Shown: positions 46,953-56,548 of the stretch, piece by piece | How the letters are laid out: each line of letters begins with the position of its first letter | Position numbering within the stretch: the stretch's first letter is position 1 | Assembly (NCBI RefSeq): GCF_010646885.2 | Contig: NZ_CP050700.1 | Span: 3,374,501 to 3,438,500 of the forward strand | Direction: 5' to 3' | Origin: Desulfopila sp. IMCC35008 | GTDB taxonomy: Bacteria > Desulfobacterota > Desulfobulbia > Desulfobulbales > Desulfocapsaceae | Length of the DNA stretch: 64,000 nt | Notes under the pieces: generated by a model | Told to the model about the DNA's origin: nothing | Seen by the model: only the letters and a program-made list of their open reading frames with translations | Databases searched by the model: none | Program-made: the position numbers and the translations under genes

Positions 46953-49304
46953 ATGATATCATTTACACGAATCCTGTCATCAATAGTCACCACTACTTTA
47001 CCGCTGTTTCTGTTGCTGCCTTGGATTTTCCTGTCTGTTCCACACGATGCACACGGATCGTTGCAACGCAACGTCCTCATCATCCACTCATACCACGTCG
47101 GCTATAAATGGACCGACGACACCTACCGTGGGATTCTGGAAGGCTTGTCACCTGAAGAAAACGAGATATCATTGCATGTCGAATACCTCGATATGAAAAG
47201 GTATTATTCAGACAAGAGATACTATCAAGCAGCCCTCTGGCTGGGACAGAAGTATATTGAAACCCCGATAGACCTGATTATTGCCACAGACGATACAGCC
47301 TTCATTTTTCTAAAAGAGTTCGGAAGTACCCTGTATCCAGGTACCCCTATCTTTTTTTGCGGCACGAACTACCTTGAGGAAGAAGCCCTCAAGGGGCTGG
47401 ATAATTTTTACGGCGTAACAGAAAAAGCGGATATCTCCGCAACCATTCAGGTTATTCTCGATACCCTGCCGGAAACCCGGCAGATTTTTATCATCAACGA
47501 CACCACTGTTACGGGCCGCCGTGTTCATAAAGAGATTGAACAGGCTATCAGCGGGTTTCAGAATTCAGTGGAGTTTACCTTCCTTGAAGACATCGCTATG
47601 GCGGATCTTATCACCAAGATATCCAGCCTCCCTGAAAATAGCGTGATTTTCTATACCTTTTTCTTCCGTGACAAAAATGGCATGACCTTTGAGTATGACC
47701 AGACCATGCGATTACTCTCGCGCCAGGCCAATCGGCCCATGTTCGGTGCCTGGGATTTCAATTTCGGTCTCGGTATTGTTGGCGGAAAACTCACCAGCGG
47801 CAAGCAGCAGGGATTAGCAGTTGCAAGCCTCGCCCTCTCCTCACTCAACGGGACTCCTCTTGCACAAATCCCCCGTGTAACATCGAGTCCCAACATGTTT
47901 ATGTTCGATTACGAACAACTAAAAAAACATAATATTGCGTTGTCCAGATTACCGACAGAGTCCCAGGTTTTCAACCTTCCCCCAAATTTTCTGAAACAAC
48001 ATAAAAAGGTACTCATCGGGGCCGCACTGGTAACAAGTTCACTGATTGTTGTTATTACTATCCTCTCCATCAACATCCATCGCAGGAAACGGGCGGAGAA
48101 AAAACTCAGGCAGAGTGAAAAGAATTTCCGGGATATCTTTAATAATACCCAGGAAGGACTCTACCAATCAACGGCCCAAGGCACATTCATCCAGGTCAAC
48201 CCGGCCCTTGCGCATATGATGAAATGTTCATCTCCGCAAGAGATGATGGATTATTACACTGATATTCGCACCCAATTCTACCCGTCGCCGGAGGACCGTC
48301 TCAAACTTCTCAGCAGGTGCGAGAAAGAGCAATGGGTAAAACAGGAAATCACCTTAAAGTGTAGGGACGGGTCGGAAATAGAGGTGCTGGAAACCCTTCA
48401 CAGCGTCCATGATGAGCAGGGCAAATTCCTTTATTTTGAAGGTTCTTGCGTTGATCTCACTGAATACAAGAAAACCCAGGAACTGATATCCCAAACAGAC
48501 AAGATGCTTTCTTTAGGCGGTGTCTCAGCCGGTATCGCCCATGAGATCAGGAGCCCCCTGTCCACTATCGCACTTGGCACCCAGGTCATCACCAGCCGCC
48601 TTGCGGACGACAACAAGGCCAACCTGGAAGCCGCTTCAAAAGCCGGGACAACACTTGAACATATCCATGCCTATGCAAAGGAACGTGAACTGGCAAGGAT
48701 GCTCAGCGATATTCACGAGTCTGCTTTGCGCGCGGGAGTCATTGTCGATGATATGCTCTCGTACAGTAAGAAGTCGATTGGTGAGTTTGAGTATACTTCC
48801 CTCATCGATATCGTAAACAAAACACTTGCTTTCGCCAAAAAGGATTACACACTTCGAAACATGTGTAGATTCGACGCCATAGACATCAGGAAAGATTTTG
48901 ATGACTCACTCCCAAAAGTCTACTGCAGTTCCAGCAAGATTCAGCAGGTAATCTTTAATATCCTCAAGAACGGGGCAGAGGCAATGCAGGATGCAGGAAC
49001 CCAAGAACCCTCATTCACCCTGCGCCTTATAAAGGAACACAACAGAGCCAGGCTGGAAATCGAAGACAACGGCCCGGGTATGTCAACAAACCTGCAAAAG
49101 AAAATATTCCAACCCTTTTTCACCACCAAGTCCAAAGAGAAAGGGACCGGACTCGGTCTTTCCGTCTCCTCGTTTATCATCAAGGAAAACCACCACGGAG
49201 ATCTCCAGGTTGATTCCACACCGGGCATGGGCACAACCTTTATTATTCTGTTACCCTATATGCCCCCAAAAGAAGAACAGGACGATAAAGAACCGGTCAT
49301 TTAA
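46953..49304 (+). CDS. Sensor histidine kinase with ABC-substrate-binding-like periplasmic domain
   Basis: This 783-residue membrane kinase has an N-terminal hydrophobic anchor (residues 8-30) and a sensor domain of about 300 residues of the same family as the two decayed genes just upstream. A second membrane helix follows near 352-372, then a PAS domain (EKNFRDIFNNTQEGLYQSTA). Next are HisKA with phospho-acceptor His530 in GIAHEIRSPLST, and HATPase_c with NILKNGAEAM, EDNGPGMS and GTGLGLSVS. No receiver domain is present, so its partner response regulator is elsewhere. It is 44 bp after the pseudogene end. Confidence 0.92.
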   Translation: MISFTRILSSIVTTTLPLFLLLPWIFLSVPHDAHGSLQRNVLIIHSYHVGYKWTDDTYRGILEGLSPEENEISLHVEYLDMKRYYSDKRYYQAALWLGQKYIETPIDLIIATDDTAFIFLKEFGSTLYPGTPIFFCGTNYLEEEALKGLDNFYGVTEKADISATIQVILDTLPETRQIFIINDTTVTGRRVHKEIEQAISGFQNSVEFTFLEDIAMADLITKISSLPENSVIFYTFFFRDKNGMTFEYDQTMRLLSRQANRPMFGAWDFNFGLGIVGGKLTSGKQQGLAVASLALSSLNGTPLAQIPRVTSSPNMFMFDYEQLKKHNIALSRLPTESQVFNLPPNFLKQHKKVLIGAALVTSSLIVVITILSINIHRRKRAEKKLRQSEKNFRDIFNNTQEGLYQSTAQGTFIQVNPALAHMMKCSSPQEMMDYYTDIRTQFYPSPEDRLKLLSRCEKEQWVKQEITLKCRDGSEIEVLETLHSVHDEQGKFLYFEGSCVDLTEYKKTQELISQTDKMLSLGGVSAGIAHEIRSPLSTIALGTQVITSRLADDNKANLEAASKAGTTLEHIHAYAKERELARMLSDIHESALRAGVIVDDMLSYSKKSIGEFEYTSLIDIVNKTLAFAKKDYTLRNMCRFDAIDIRKDFDDSLPKVYCSSSKIQQVIFNILKNGAEAMQDAGTQEPSFTLRLIKEHNRARLEIEDNGPGMSTNLQKKIFQPFFTTKSKEKGTGLGLSVSSFIIKENHHGDLQVDSTPGMGTTFIILLPYMPPKEEQDDKEPVI

Positions 49305-50191
49305 TGCCTAAGGGCCTCCTTCTGCCGGGCCCGCTGCACCATTCCCTCCCCAACATACAAGAGCAAGGCTATCCATATCAGTAGAAAACCGAACATCCTG
49401 ACAAATGGGAACGGTTCCCCATAAAGAAGTATCCCGAGCACCAGGTTTATAGATGGAGCTATATATTGAAGCAGCCCAAGAAGCGAAAGTGGGATGTTCT
49501 GGGCCGCGTACCCAAAAAACAGCAGGGGTAGTGAAGTTACCACACCCGTTGCTATCAGGAGTAGTGTCAACTCTGCATCCACATGTCCGAAGGACCCAGT
49601 TCCTGCCTTCTCCTTATAAATGAGGACCACCAGTGCAGGCACAAACAATACCATCGTTTCCAGGCTCAAGCCTTCAAGCGCAGGAACAGAGGTCTTCTTA
49701 TGCAACAGCCCGTAGAGTGCAAAAGTACAGGCAAGGGACAGAGCAACCCATGGGAACTGCCCGTACCAGACAGTCAGGTAGACAACACCACACAGAGCCA
49801 CCAGAAGTGCGGCTAACTGACCTGCCCTTAGTCGCTCCTTTAAAAAAAACATGCCAAATAGCACGGTAATGAGCGGGTTAATGAAATAGCCCAGACTCGC
49901 TTCAATCACATGACCATTATTGACCGCCCAGATATAGAGCAGCCAGTTAACCCCCAGAAGCGAGGCTGCTGGCAGAAATACAGCCACATTTTTCAGGTTT
50001 GAAAAAGCCTCGTGGAGTGAACGCAACCGACCCATTACCATGATGAGGCCGATGGTAAACAGCAGTGACCAAACCATCCGGTGACACAGGATCTCATAGG
50101 GAACCACCGCAGCCAGACTCTTCCAAAACACGGGAAGAAGTCCCCACAGGACATACGCAAACACTGCGGCAACAACCCCGCGATGTAACAT
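49301..50191 (-). CDS. EamA-family transporter, RarD-like
   Basis: This 296-residue membrane protein has ten hydrophobic helices arranged as two EamA repeats. RarD features are GVVAAVFAYVLWGLLPVFWK at the N-terminus, ILCHRMVWSLLF, and NWLLYIWAVNNGHVIEASLG with YFINPLITVLFGM. Members export metabolites or give chloramphenicol sensitivity in E. coli, but the substrate here is unknown. It overlaps the end of the histidine kinase by four bases in convergent orientation, so no terminator fits between them. Confidence 0.92.
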   Translation of the reverse strand: MLHRGVVAAVFAYVLWGLLPVFWKSLAAVVPYEILCHRMVWSLLFTIGLIMVMGRLRSLHEAFSNLKNVAVFLPAASLLGVNWLLYIWAVNNGHVIEASLGYFINPLITVLFGMFFLKERLRAGQLAALLVALCGVVYLTVWYGQFPWVALSLACTFALYGLLHKKTSVPALEGLSLETMVLFVPALVVLIYKEKAGTGSFGHVDAELTLLLIATGVVTSLPLLFFGYAAQNIPLSLLGLLQYIAPSINLVLGILLYGEPFPFVRMFGFLLIWIALLLYVGEGMVQRARQKEALRH

Positions 50192-50232
50192 TACTAACTC
50201 CGTTGACGAAAAAGAGGAAAGTATTACCGGGT

Positions 50233-50988
50233 TCAGGAACCCAGCAGAAGGCCACTGGACAGCCAGTAATAAAGAATGTACACCCCTGCTGTCAATAGGA
50301 ATATGGCTGATATTTTGTGCACATAAGGAACCAGCCGCTTAATCGTACCGACAACAAGCCGTTTCTTGACCAGGGCAATCCCCAGGATGAGAACAAAAAG
50401 GACAAAACCGGTGCCGAGGATATAACTGACAAACCGGGCCAGCCCGTTCAGCACATCGCCTGTGGTTACTGCACTCCCGACCACGGCAAGAAAAATGGGC
50501 AAGGTACATCCTAAAGAGGTGATGGCAAAGGTCACTCCAAACAGGAAAAAGCCACCCGTGGAAATGTCGCGTGGATCCCCCATCTTGTTGGCAAGATGAG
50601 CGATGAGAGGAAAAGACAGCGTGTGCCCGAGCAATAACCAGATACCAAGAGCGGTAAGCAACACCCCAACCACCACGGCAAACCATGGAACAATACCCAT
50701 GAGGAAATATCCGCCTGCGGAGACAACAGAGCCAACGAGAACAAACAGCAAGCCGAAACCGGCTGTTACGACAACGGCTATCCAGCCTGCCTTTACAATT
50801 CGCGAAAAGAGGGAGTGCTCCTGAAAATCACTCTCTTCCGCACCAAGGTAGAGGGACATGTAGACGGGCAACAGAAAAAAACCACACGGGTTGACTGCGG
50901 AAACCATGCCGGCACCAAATGCATAACCAAACGGCAGCAGTTCGGCAAACTGACTCATCATCTCACTGACAGCGACTTGAAGCTCCAT
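50233..50988 (-). CDS. CcdA/DsbD-type transmembrane thiol transporter
   Basis: This is a 251-residue membrane protein with about six helices. The two redox cysteines of CcdA are visible in SAVNPCGFFLLPVYM and TSLGCTLPIFLA. It would pass electrons from cytoplasmic thioredoxin to periplasmic thiol proteins such as TlpA-like factors for cytochrome c assembly. I chose the ATG at 50988 behind a GGAAGGGGA site; the frame is open to an ATG at 51045. The degenerate copy C of the repeat family lies upstream. Confidence 0.88.
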   Translation of the reverse strand: MELQVAVSEMMSQFAELLPFGYAFGAGMVSAVNPCGFFLLPVYMSLYLGAEESDFQEHSLFSRIVKAGWIAVVVTAGFGLLFVLVGSVVSAGGYFLMGIVPWFAVVVGVLLTALGIWLLLGHTLSFPLIAHLANKMGDPRDISTGGFFLFGVTFAITSLGCTLPIFLAVVGSAVTTGDVLNGLARFVSYILGTGFVLFVLILGIALVKKRLVVGTIKRLVPYVHKISAIFLLTAGVYILYYWLSSGLLLGS

Positions 50989-51053
50989 TCCCCTTCCAAT
51001 TCTTACAATATGAGGGTGCCTTGAAAAATCAGGTAAATCGTTCAAACTCTAGG

Positions 51054-51125
51054 CGCATCCAAAAACGTAACCACAGGTATACAGCTGATATTCCGTGGAT
51101 ATAATTTTGAGTGCAACAACAAAGT
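51054..51125. repeat. Degenerate relative of the inverted-repeat element, copy C
   Basis: The segment around CTGATATTCCGTGGATATA and GCAACAACAAAG aligns by eye with the middle of copy A (36691-36730), and GCATCC...CACAGGTAT just before it matches A as well. The terminal inverted repeats are not recognisable. A second partial similarity to A (GCATTTGCAAAAC) is near 51179. It lies within the 451-bp gap 50989-51439, upstream of the ccdA-like gene, in the same orientation as copies A and B. Confidence 0.5.
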
Positions 51126-51365
51126 TGAGCAGATTGGCAAATTTTCGAGGTACCCATAAGTAATCGGCGGCGCAGGACCGCATTTGCAAAACCACCTATA
51201 GATATAGTAATGGGTGGCCAAAAGTACAGGACCTTTTTAATCTTTTGCTTAAAATACTTTTAATAAACGGCCTATCTTCGTTTCGCTTCTCCTCATTTTA
51301 TTGCGGTACCATATCAAATAGATATGAATACCTGATGAATATTTTCGACCGCGGTCATTTTTTTA

Positions 51366-51394
51366 TTGACGTCAAACTTTGCCTGGTTTAAAAG
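51366..51394 (+). promoter_or_regulatory. Candidate promoter and operator of the TetR-RND operon
   Basis: TTGACGTCAA at 51366-51375 is a perfect 10-bp palindrome whose first six bases serve as a -35. TAAAAG lies 17 bp on at 51389-51394. The overlap of palindrome and -35, 65 bp before the TetR start, fits autorepression. The -10 is weak. Confidence 0.42.
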
Positions 51395-51439
51395 TTGACC
51401 CTGGTCGAGTTTTAATCTTTAAATGTTATTTTGGAAAAT

Positions 51440-52081
51440 ATGAGCGGTACACGAGAAGAGAAAAAGAGGAAAACCAAAAAGGCAATTCTGTCAGCAGCAG
51501 TCGAGCTCTTCGGAAAATACGGGTTTGAAAAAACCTCAATTGCCCAACTTGCCAGAACGGCAGGTGTCGGTAAAGGGACGGTATACAGCTACTTTAAAAC
51601 CAAGCAGGATATCCTCCAGGCGTTCTGCGACGATGAGCTGGAATTTATCCACGAACGGTTAACATCGGAGAGCGATACCTCAAAGAATATACTTGATCAA
51701 ATGGTGACAATATTCCTGGCAGAATTCACCTATGTGACACGAAATCCGGAGTTCGGAAGGATCTACATGCAGGAGAGTGTTTTCCCGAGAAAACAGCTCC
51801 TCACTTCTCATAACGAAAGCGAAAACAGGTATTTTGAGATGATATTCCCCGTTATCAAAAATGCACAGGATCGTGGAGAGCTGCGGGAAGACCTTGAGTT
51901 GCTGCACATCTGTGGTCATTTTTTTGCCCTTTACCTGCTCGTACTGCACTCCTGGTATACAGACCTGCTCAAGACAGAGGAAGCAGAAGAAGCACTACGA
52001 ACGCTTTTTACCCAGATTATCCATGGATTACAACCATTAAGCAAAACACCAACTGAGACGAGACACCCACATGAACTATAA
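51440..52081 (+). CDS. TetR/AcrR-family transcriptional regulator
   Basis: This is a 213-residue repressor-type protein. The N-terminal helix-turn-helix is typical (AILSAAVELFGKYGFEKTSI then AGVGKGTVYSYFKTKQDIL). The remaining helical domain binds a ligand, with no predictable identity. I chose the ATG at 51440; a TTG at 51431 is also in frame. It overlaps the periplasmic adaptor gene by 11 bp. It is therefore the first gene of the efflux operon and probably its local repressor. Confidence 0.92.
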   Translation: MSGTREEKKRKTKKAILSAAVELFGKYGFEKTSIAQLARTAGVGKGTVYSYFKTKQDILQAFCDDELEFIHERLTSESDTSKNILDQMVTIFLAEFTYVTRNPEFGRIYMQESVFPRKQLLTSHNESENRYFEMIFPVIKNAQDRGELREDLELLHICGHFFALYLLVLHSWYTDLLKTEEAEEALRTLFTQIIHGLQPLSKTPTETRHPHEL

Positions 52082-53222
52082 ACCCAGTCCCGACCAACAG
52101 AAGGAGCACCGCCTGCTCTTCTTTTTCTGGAATAACCTGCCCAGGTTTGTCCTGTTGTTAATGATACTATTGATCCTTGCGCTGGTTGCCATAATACAGA
52201 AAGAGAGCGAACTGATTGCCGCCAACAAGGCATCAGCCATTTCAACGGAAAAACCGCCTGTTAACGTTGTCACCCTGGAGCTTGTCCCGGGAGTCATCAC
52301 CGACCGCCTCAATCTGCCGGGCAGTATCGAGCCATGGACAGACCTTACCTTACTGGCCAAAATAAGTGGTACCATAGAAGAGGTCTTCATTCAGGAGGGT
52401 GACAGGGTCCAGAAAGGTGATGTCATCGCCCGCATTGAAGAAGCCGATTACCGCATAGCCATCGACCGGGCCAAGGCCGCATATAACTTGGCAAAGGCAG
52501 ATTTTGACAGGGATAAATCAATCTACACCAAGGGAATGATCCCAACTGCCGACCTGGAGAGCCGAAAAACAGGGATGCAGACGGCAAAGGCGGATCTGGA
52601 GAAAGCGGAACTGCAATACTCACGCTGTAAAATCACTGCTCCCATGGACGGTGTAATAGAACGGCTCGATGCCAAGGTGGGCCTGCAGCTTTCTGTCGGT
52701 GACCCGATCGCCAGAATCCTTGAAATAGACAGGCTTAAGGGTGTTATCGGTATACCCGAATCTGATGTGAGTGCGATTCGCACACTTGATGCGGTCGATA
52801 TAACCATCCAGGCCCTGGATGACATGATGCTTACCGCAAAAAAACACTTTCTCTCCCCTGCGCCCGGTTCCATCGCCCGATTGTACGACTTAGAACTGGA
52901 GATCGACAACCTTTCCGGCAAGATTATGCCGGGCATGTTCATCCGTGCCGATATCGTCAAGCGGACCGTGAAAGATGCCATAGCCATCCCCTTCTACAGT
53001 GTAATTTCACGTAATAACGAACAATTCGTCTTTATTGAAAAAGACGGAATCGCAGAAAAACGAGACATCAGTCTCGGCATCATGGAACAGTGGATGGTCG
53101 AGATACCGGAAGGCCTGAAGGAAGGCGAGAGACTGATCGTTGAGGGCCATCGCGATATTGAATCGGGCCAGCAGGTCCGTGTCGTAAAAGCTGCCAAAGC
53201 CCCTGAGGAACTGATGTTATGA
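52071..53222 (+). CDS. RND efflux periplasmic adaptor (membrane fusion protein)
   Basis: This 383-residue adaptor bridges the RND pump and the TolC channel. It has one N-terminal membrane anchor (FVLLLMILLILALVAIIQ), a lipoyl half (GTIEEVFIQEGDRVQKGDVI), and an alpha-helical hairpin around AKAAYNLAKADFDRDKSIY. The second lipoyl half is ITAPMDGVIERLDAKVG, followed by the beta-barrel domain. Its stop overlaps the pump start (ATGA), and its own start overlaps the TetR gene. Confidence 0.93.
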   Translation: MNYKPSPDQQKEHRLLFFFWNNLPRFVLLLMILLILALVAIIQKESELIAANKASAISTEKPPVNVVTLELVPGVITDRLNLPGSIEPWTDLTLLAKISGTIEEVFIQEGDRVQKGDVIARIEEADYRIAIDRAKAAYNLAKADFDRDKSIYTKGMIPTADLESRKTGMQTAKADLEKAELQYSRCKITAPMDGVIERLDAKVGLQLSVGDPIARILEIDRLKGVIGIPESDVSAIRTLDAVDITIQALDDMMLTAKKHFLSPAPGSIARLYDLELEIDNLSGKIMPGMFIRADIVKRTVKDAIAIPFYSVISRNNEQFVFIEKDGIAEKRDISLGIMEQWMVEIPEGLKEGERLIVEGHRDIESGQQVRVVKAAKAPEELML

Positions 53223-56200
53223 TAATCTCTGATACAGCCGTAAAGAAAAGCACCACGGTAGTGGTACTGGCGCTGCTGCTGATTATCTTCGGTGTCTATT
53301 GCTACATGGTCCTGCCGCGTGAATCGGACCCGGATATCACCATTCCGAACGTCTTCGTTTCGACCAGCTACCGGGGCGTTTCGCCAACAGATATAGAAAC
53401 AACCATTACCATCGAGATTGAGAAGAAGTTAAAAGGTCTTGAAGGATTAAAAAAACTACAATCCGCTTCATCGGAAGGGCTTTCCTCAATTAATGTCGAG
53501 TTTATTACCGGCACAGACATCGACCAGGCACTTCAGGACGTAAAAGACAAGGTCGACGAGGCTCTGGGCGAATTGCCGAGTGATCTGGAAGAAGATCCTT
53601 CTGTCTTCGAAGTCAACTTTTCCCAGATGCCCATTGTGGTATTCTCACTAAGCGGGACCTGCGGGCTCCCCTGTCTAAAGGATATTGCCGACGATTTAAA
53701 GGATGATATCGAAGGTGTCAGCGGTGTACTCGAAGTCGATGTCACCGGAGGGCTGGAAAGAGAGATTCGCGTCGAGGTTTTGACCGATAAGCTGGCCTAT
53801 TACGGCCTCAACATCGGCTCCCTGCAGCAGGCGGTAGAGAGTGAAAACCAGAACACCTCGGGTGGCAACATCCGCCTTGGCGGCGGTCGTTTCCAGTTGC
53901 GTGTACCCGGTGAATTCAACTCCCCCGAAGAAATCTATGGTCTTGTTCTCGGCACCCACGAAGGTCACCCGGTGTACCTCAAGGATGTGGCACGGGTAAT
54001 CGATGGCTTCAAGGAGGAGACAAGCCGCTCCCGTCTCGATGGCCGGTCAGCTGTTAATTTATCGGTGAAAAAAAGATCCGGTGAAAATATCATCAGTATC
54101 AGCAAAGCCGTCGACGAGATTATCGAAAAGGACAGGATCAACTGGCCATCCGGCACCAGGATAACAAAAGTCATGGATAAATCGAGGGATATTGAGCTGA
54201 TGGTAGCAGACCTCGAGAACAACATCCTTACCGGCCTGGTGCTGGTACTGATCGTCATTTTCTTTGCCATGGGTATACGCAATGCGTTGCTTGTCAGCCT
54301 TGCTATCCCTTTTTCCATGCTGTTGTCGTTTACCGTCATGTATCTCCTGGGCATCACCCTCAACATGGTGGTCTTGTTCAGCCTGACCCTTGCACTTGGC
54401 ATGCTGGTCGACAACGCCATTGTCATCGTAGAAAACATCTACCGGTTCATGGAACAGGGTGTGGGCAGGGTGGAGGCCGCTATGCGGGCAACCTCAGAGG
54501 TTGCCTACCCTGTCATCGGTTCCACCCTCACGACGCTGGCGGCTTTCTCGCCCATGCTTTTCTGGCCTGGTATTATGGGCGAGTTTATGAGTTATCTCCC
54601 TCTCACCCTTATCATCACTTTATCATCGAGCCTCTTTGTGGCTATGGTCATAAACCCGGCCATGGCCTCCATTTTTATGAAAGTTAAGAGCGGGGATACC
54701 AGAAACACAGGAAAGAGTACATTAGGCAATAATGCGCTTGCGGAAAAGCCAGCGGAAATAAAAGGTTTTTTACTGACCCGTTATGCACACCTGCTCAATA
54801 ATTCTCTCGACAAACCATACACGGTTATCATGTCGGCTTTCTGCATACTGGTGCTGATGATACAAGGCTGGTTACTTGTCATCGGTCTCGAAAAACCCGT
54901 GGAATTCTTCCCGGAGATAGACCCTAAGGGGATGTATGTCAATGTGGACGTACCGGAAGGTGCCGACCTTGATTATATTGACCAGATCATCAGAAGGGTG
55001 GAGTTTGCCATTGCCGGTGCAGATTCCCAGGCACGAGACGACAACGACATACCATTGACACCTCTTACGGCACTGGCCCCTAAACAGTACACCAAACCTG
55101 ATGGAGAGGTCTATAATGGTCCTTCCGATCTCAAAAATATCAAGAATGTATACATGCGCGGGATCGTCAACCCAGGAGGCAGCTCTGCATTCTCCGCAAA
55201 CACGCCGAACCATATCGGTGTACGTTTTCTGGAGCTCCAGGATCGACATCGCTCTTCCCACGAGACAGTAGACGACATCAGGGACAGGATCAGGGACATC
55301 CCCGGCGGGGAGATCACCATAGCCATGGAAGCAGAGGGCCCACCCACCGGTGCCGCTATCAATATCGAGATTTCAGGAGATAACTTTGCCATACTGGGAG
55401 AAATTGCCCGGCAGATAAAAGGGTATCTTGCAAAAATACCTAACGTCAAGGACATTCGCGATGATTTCGTTGAAGGAATCCCCTCGGTCCAGGTCCTCAT
55501 CGACCGCCAGAAAGCCGCCTTGTTCGGGCTCACTACCGATGGCATAGGCTTTGCCCTTAAAAGTGCTTACAACGGTCTTGAGGTTTCGTCCTTCCGTGAG
55601 GGTGACGAAGATTTCGATATCACTGTGCAGTTGCAGGAGTCCGACCGTGAAATGGTTGACATCCTGCACCAATTGCTGCTGCCGACCCCTTCAGGTCAGA
55701 TGGTCCCACTCTCTACCATTGCCAGGATTTCGTTTGCCGGTACCATGGGGGATATCACCCGAATAAACAGCGAACGGGTAGTAACGGTTAAAGCCAATGT
55801 GGATGAGACCAAGACGACCGGTCCGGTGGCCCGGGAAGATGCCGAAAAGCTACTCGAGAAACTTCATTTACCACCCGGCTATGATGTTAAATTCACAGGT
55901 GAATTCGAGTTTCAACAGGAATCCCAGGATTTTCTTACCAAGGCGTTCCTGGTTGCTCTTTTGCTCATCTTCCTGATTCTGGTATCGATGTTCAATTCGG
56001 TTATCCAACCTTTTATAATCATGACCTCAGTCATTCTCTCGCTTGGTGGTGCCTTCCTGGGCCTTATGCTTTTTCAGTCACCATTCGGCATTATCATGAC
56101 CGGTGTTGGTGTCATCTCACTGGCAGGAGTTGTGGTTAATAACGCCATCGTGCTCATCGACTATACGAATAAACTCCGGCAGAGAGGATATGCATTGAGG

Positions 56201-56548
56201 GATGCGGTAATCTCTGCCGGGGCGACCAGGCTCCGTCCAGTGTTGCTGACGGCTGTCACCACCATTCTTGGCCTCATCCCCATGGTTACAGGCGTCTCTT
56301 TTGATTTTCACAGCTGGACCATGTCCTGGGTCAGCGAATCAAGTCAATGGTGGCGTTCAATGGCGGTTGTTGTTATCTTTGGGCTGGTGGTTGCCACCTT
56401 CCTGACGCTGGTTGTGGTCCCTACTCTCTATTATTTACTGGAGCGCCTTAGCTCACTCTTTGGCCAGGATGGCTCAATCAACAAGATTTACTGGAATATG
56501 TACTACCGGCTCGCCGGTGAACCGGTGATTGAAGAGGAAAAAAAATGA
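53219..56548 (+). CDS. RND-family multidrug-type efflux permease
   Basis: This is a 1109-residue trimeric inner-membrane proton-driven exporter. The N-terminal helix is followed by ESDPDITIPNVFVSTSYRGV and a porter domain. Membrane segment 4 carries the proton-relay aspartate in LGMLVDNAIVIVENIYRFME, and a second half begins near residue 535. The length and twofold repeat match the HAE-1/AcrB-like group. The substrate is unknown. It is coupled by four-base overlaps to the adaptor before it and the outer-membrane channel after it. Confidence 0.95.
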   Translation: MIISDTAVKKSTTVVVLALLLIIFGVYCYMVLPRESDPDITIPNVFVSTSYRGVSPTDIETTITIEIEKKLKGLEGLKKLQSASSEGLSSINVEFITGTDIDQALQDVKDKVDEALGELPSDLEEDPSVFEVNFSQMPIVVFSLSGTCGLPCLKDIADDLKDDIEGVSGVLEVDVTGGLEREIRVEVLTDKLAYYGLNIGSLQQAVESENQNTSGGNIRLGGGRFQLRVPGEFNSPEEIYGLVLGTHEGHPVYLKDVARVIDGFKEETSRSRLDGRSAVNLSVKKRSGENIISISKAVDEIIEKDRINWPSGTRITKVMDKSRDIELMVADLENNILTGLVLVLIVIFFAMGIRNALLVSLAIPFSMLLSFTVMYLLGITLNMVVLFSLTLALGMLVDNAIVIVENIYRFMEQGVGRVEAAMRATSEVAYPVIGSTLTTLAAFSPMLFWPGIMGEFMSYLPLTLIITLSSSLFVAMVINPAMASIFMKVKSGDTRNTGKSTLGNNALAEKPAEIKGFLLTRYAHLLNNSLDKPYTVIMSAFCILVLMIQGWLLVIGLEKPVEFFPEIDPKGMYVNVDVPEGADLDYIDQIIRRVEFAIAGADSQARDDNDIPLTPLTALAPKQYTKPDGEVYNGPSDLKNIKNVYMRGIVNPGGSSAFSANTPNHIGVRFLELQDRHRSSHETVDDIRDRIRDIPGGEITIAMEAEGPPTGAAINIEISGDNFAILGEIARQIKGYLAKIPNVKDIRDDFVEGIPSVQVLIDRQKAALFGLTTDGIGFALKSAYNGLEVSSFREGDEDFDITVQLQESDREMVDILHQLLLPTPSGQMVPLSTIARISFAGTMGDITRINSERVVTVKANVDETKTTGPVAREDAEKLLEKLHLPPGYDVKFTGEFEFQQESQDFLTKAFLVALLLIFLILVSMFNSVIQPFIIMTSVILSLGGAFLGLMLFQSPFGIIMTGVGVISLAGVVVNNAIVLIDYTNKLRQRGYALRDAVISAGATRLRPVLLTAVTTILGLIPMVTGVSFDFHSWTMSWVSESSQWWRSMAVVVIFGLVVATFLTLVVVPTLYYLLERLSSLFGQDGSINKIYWNMYYRLAGEPVIEEEKK

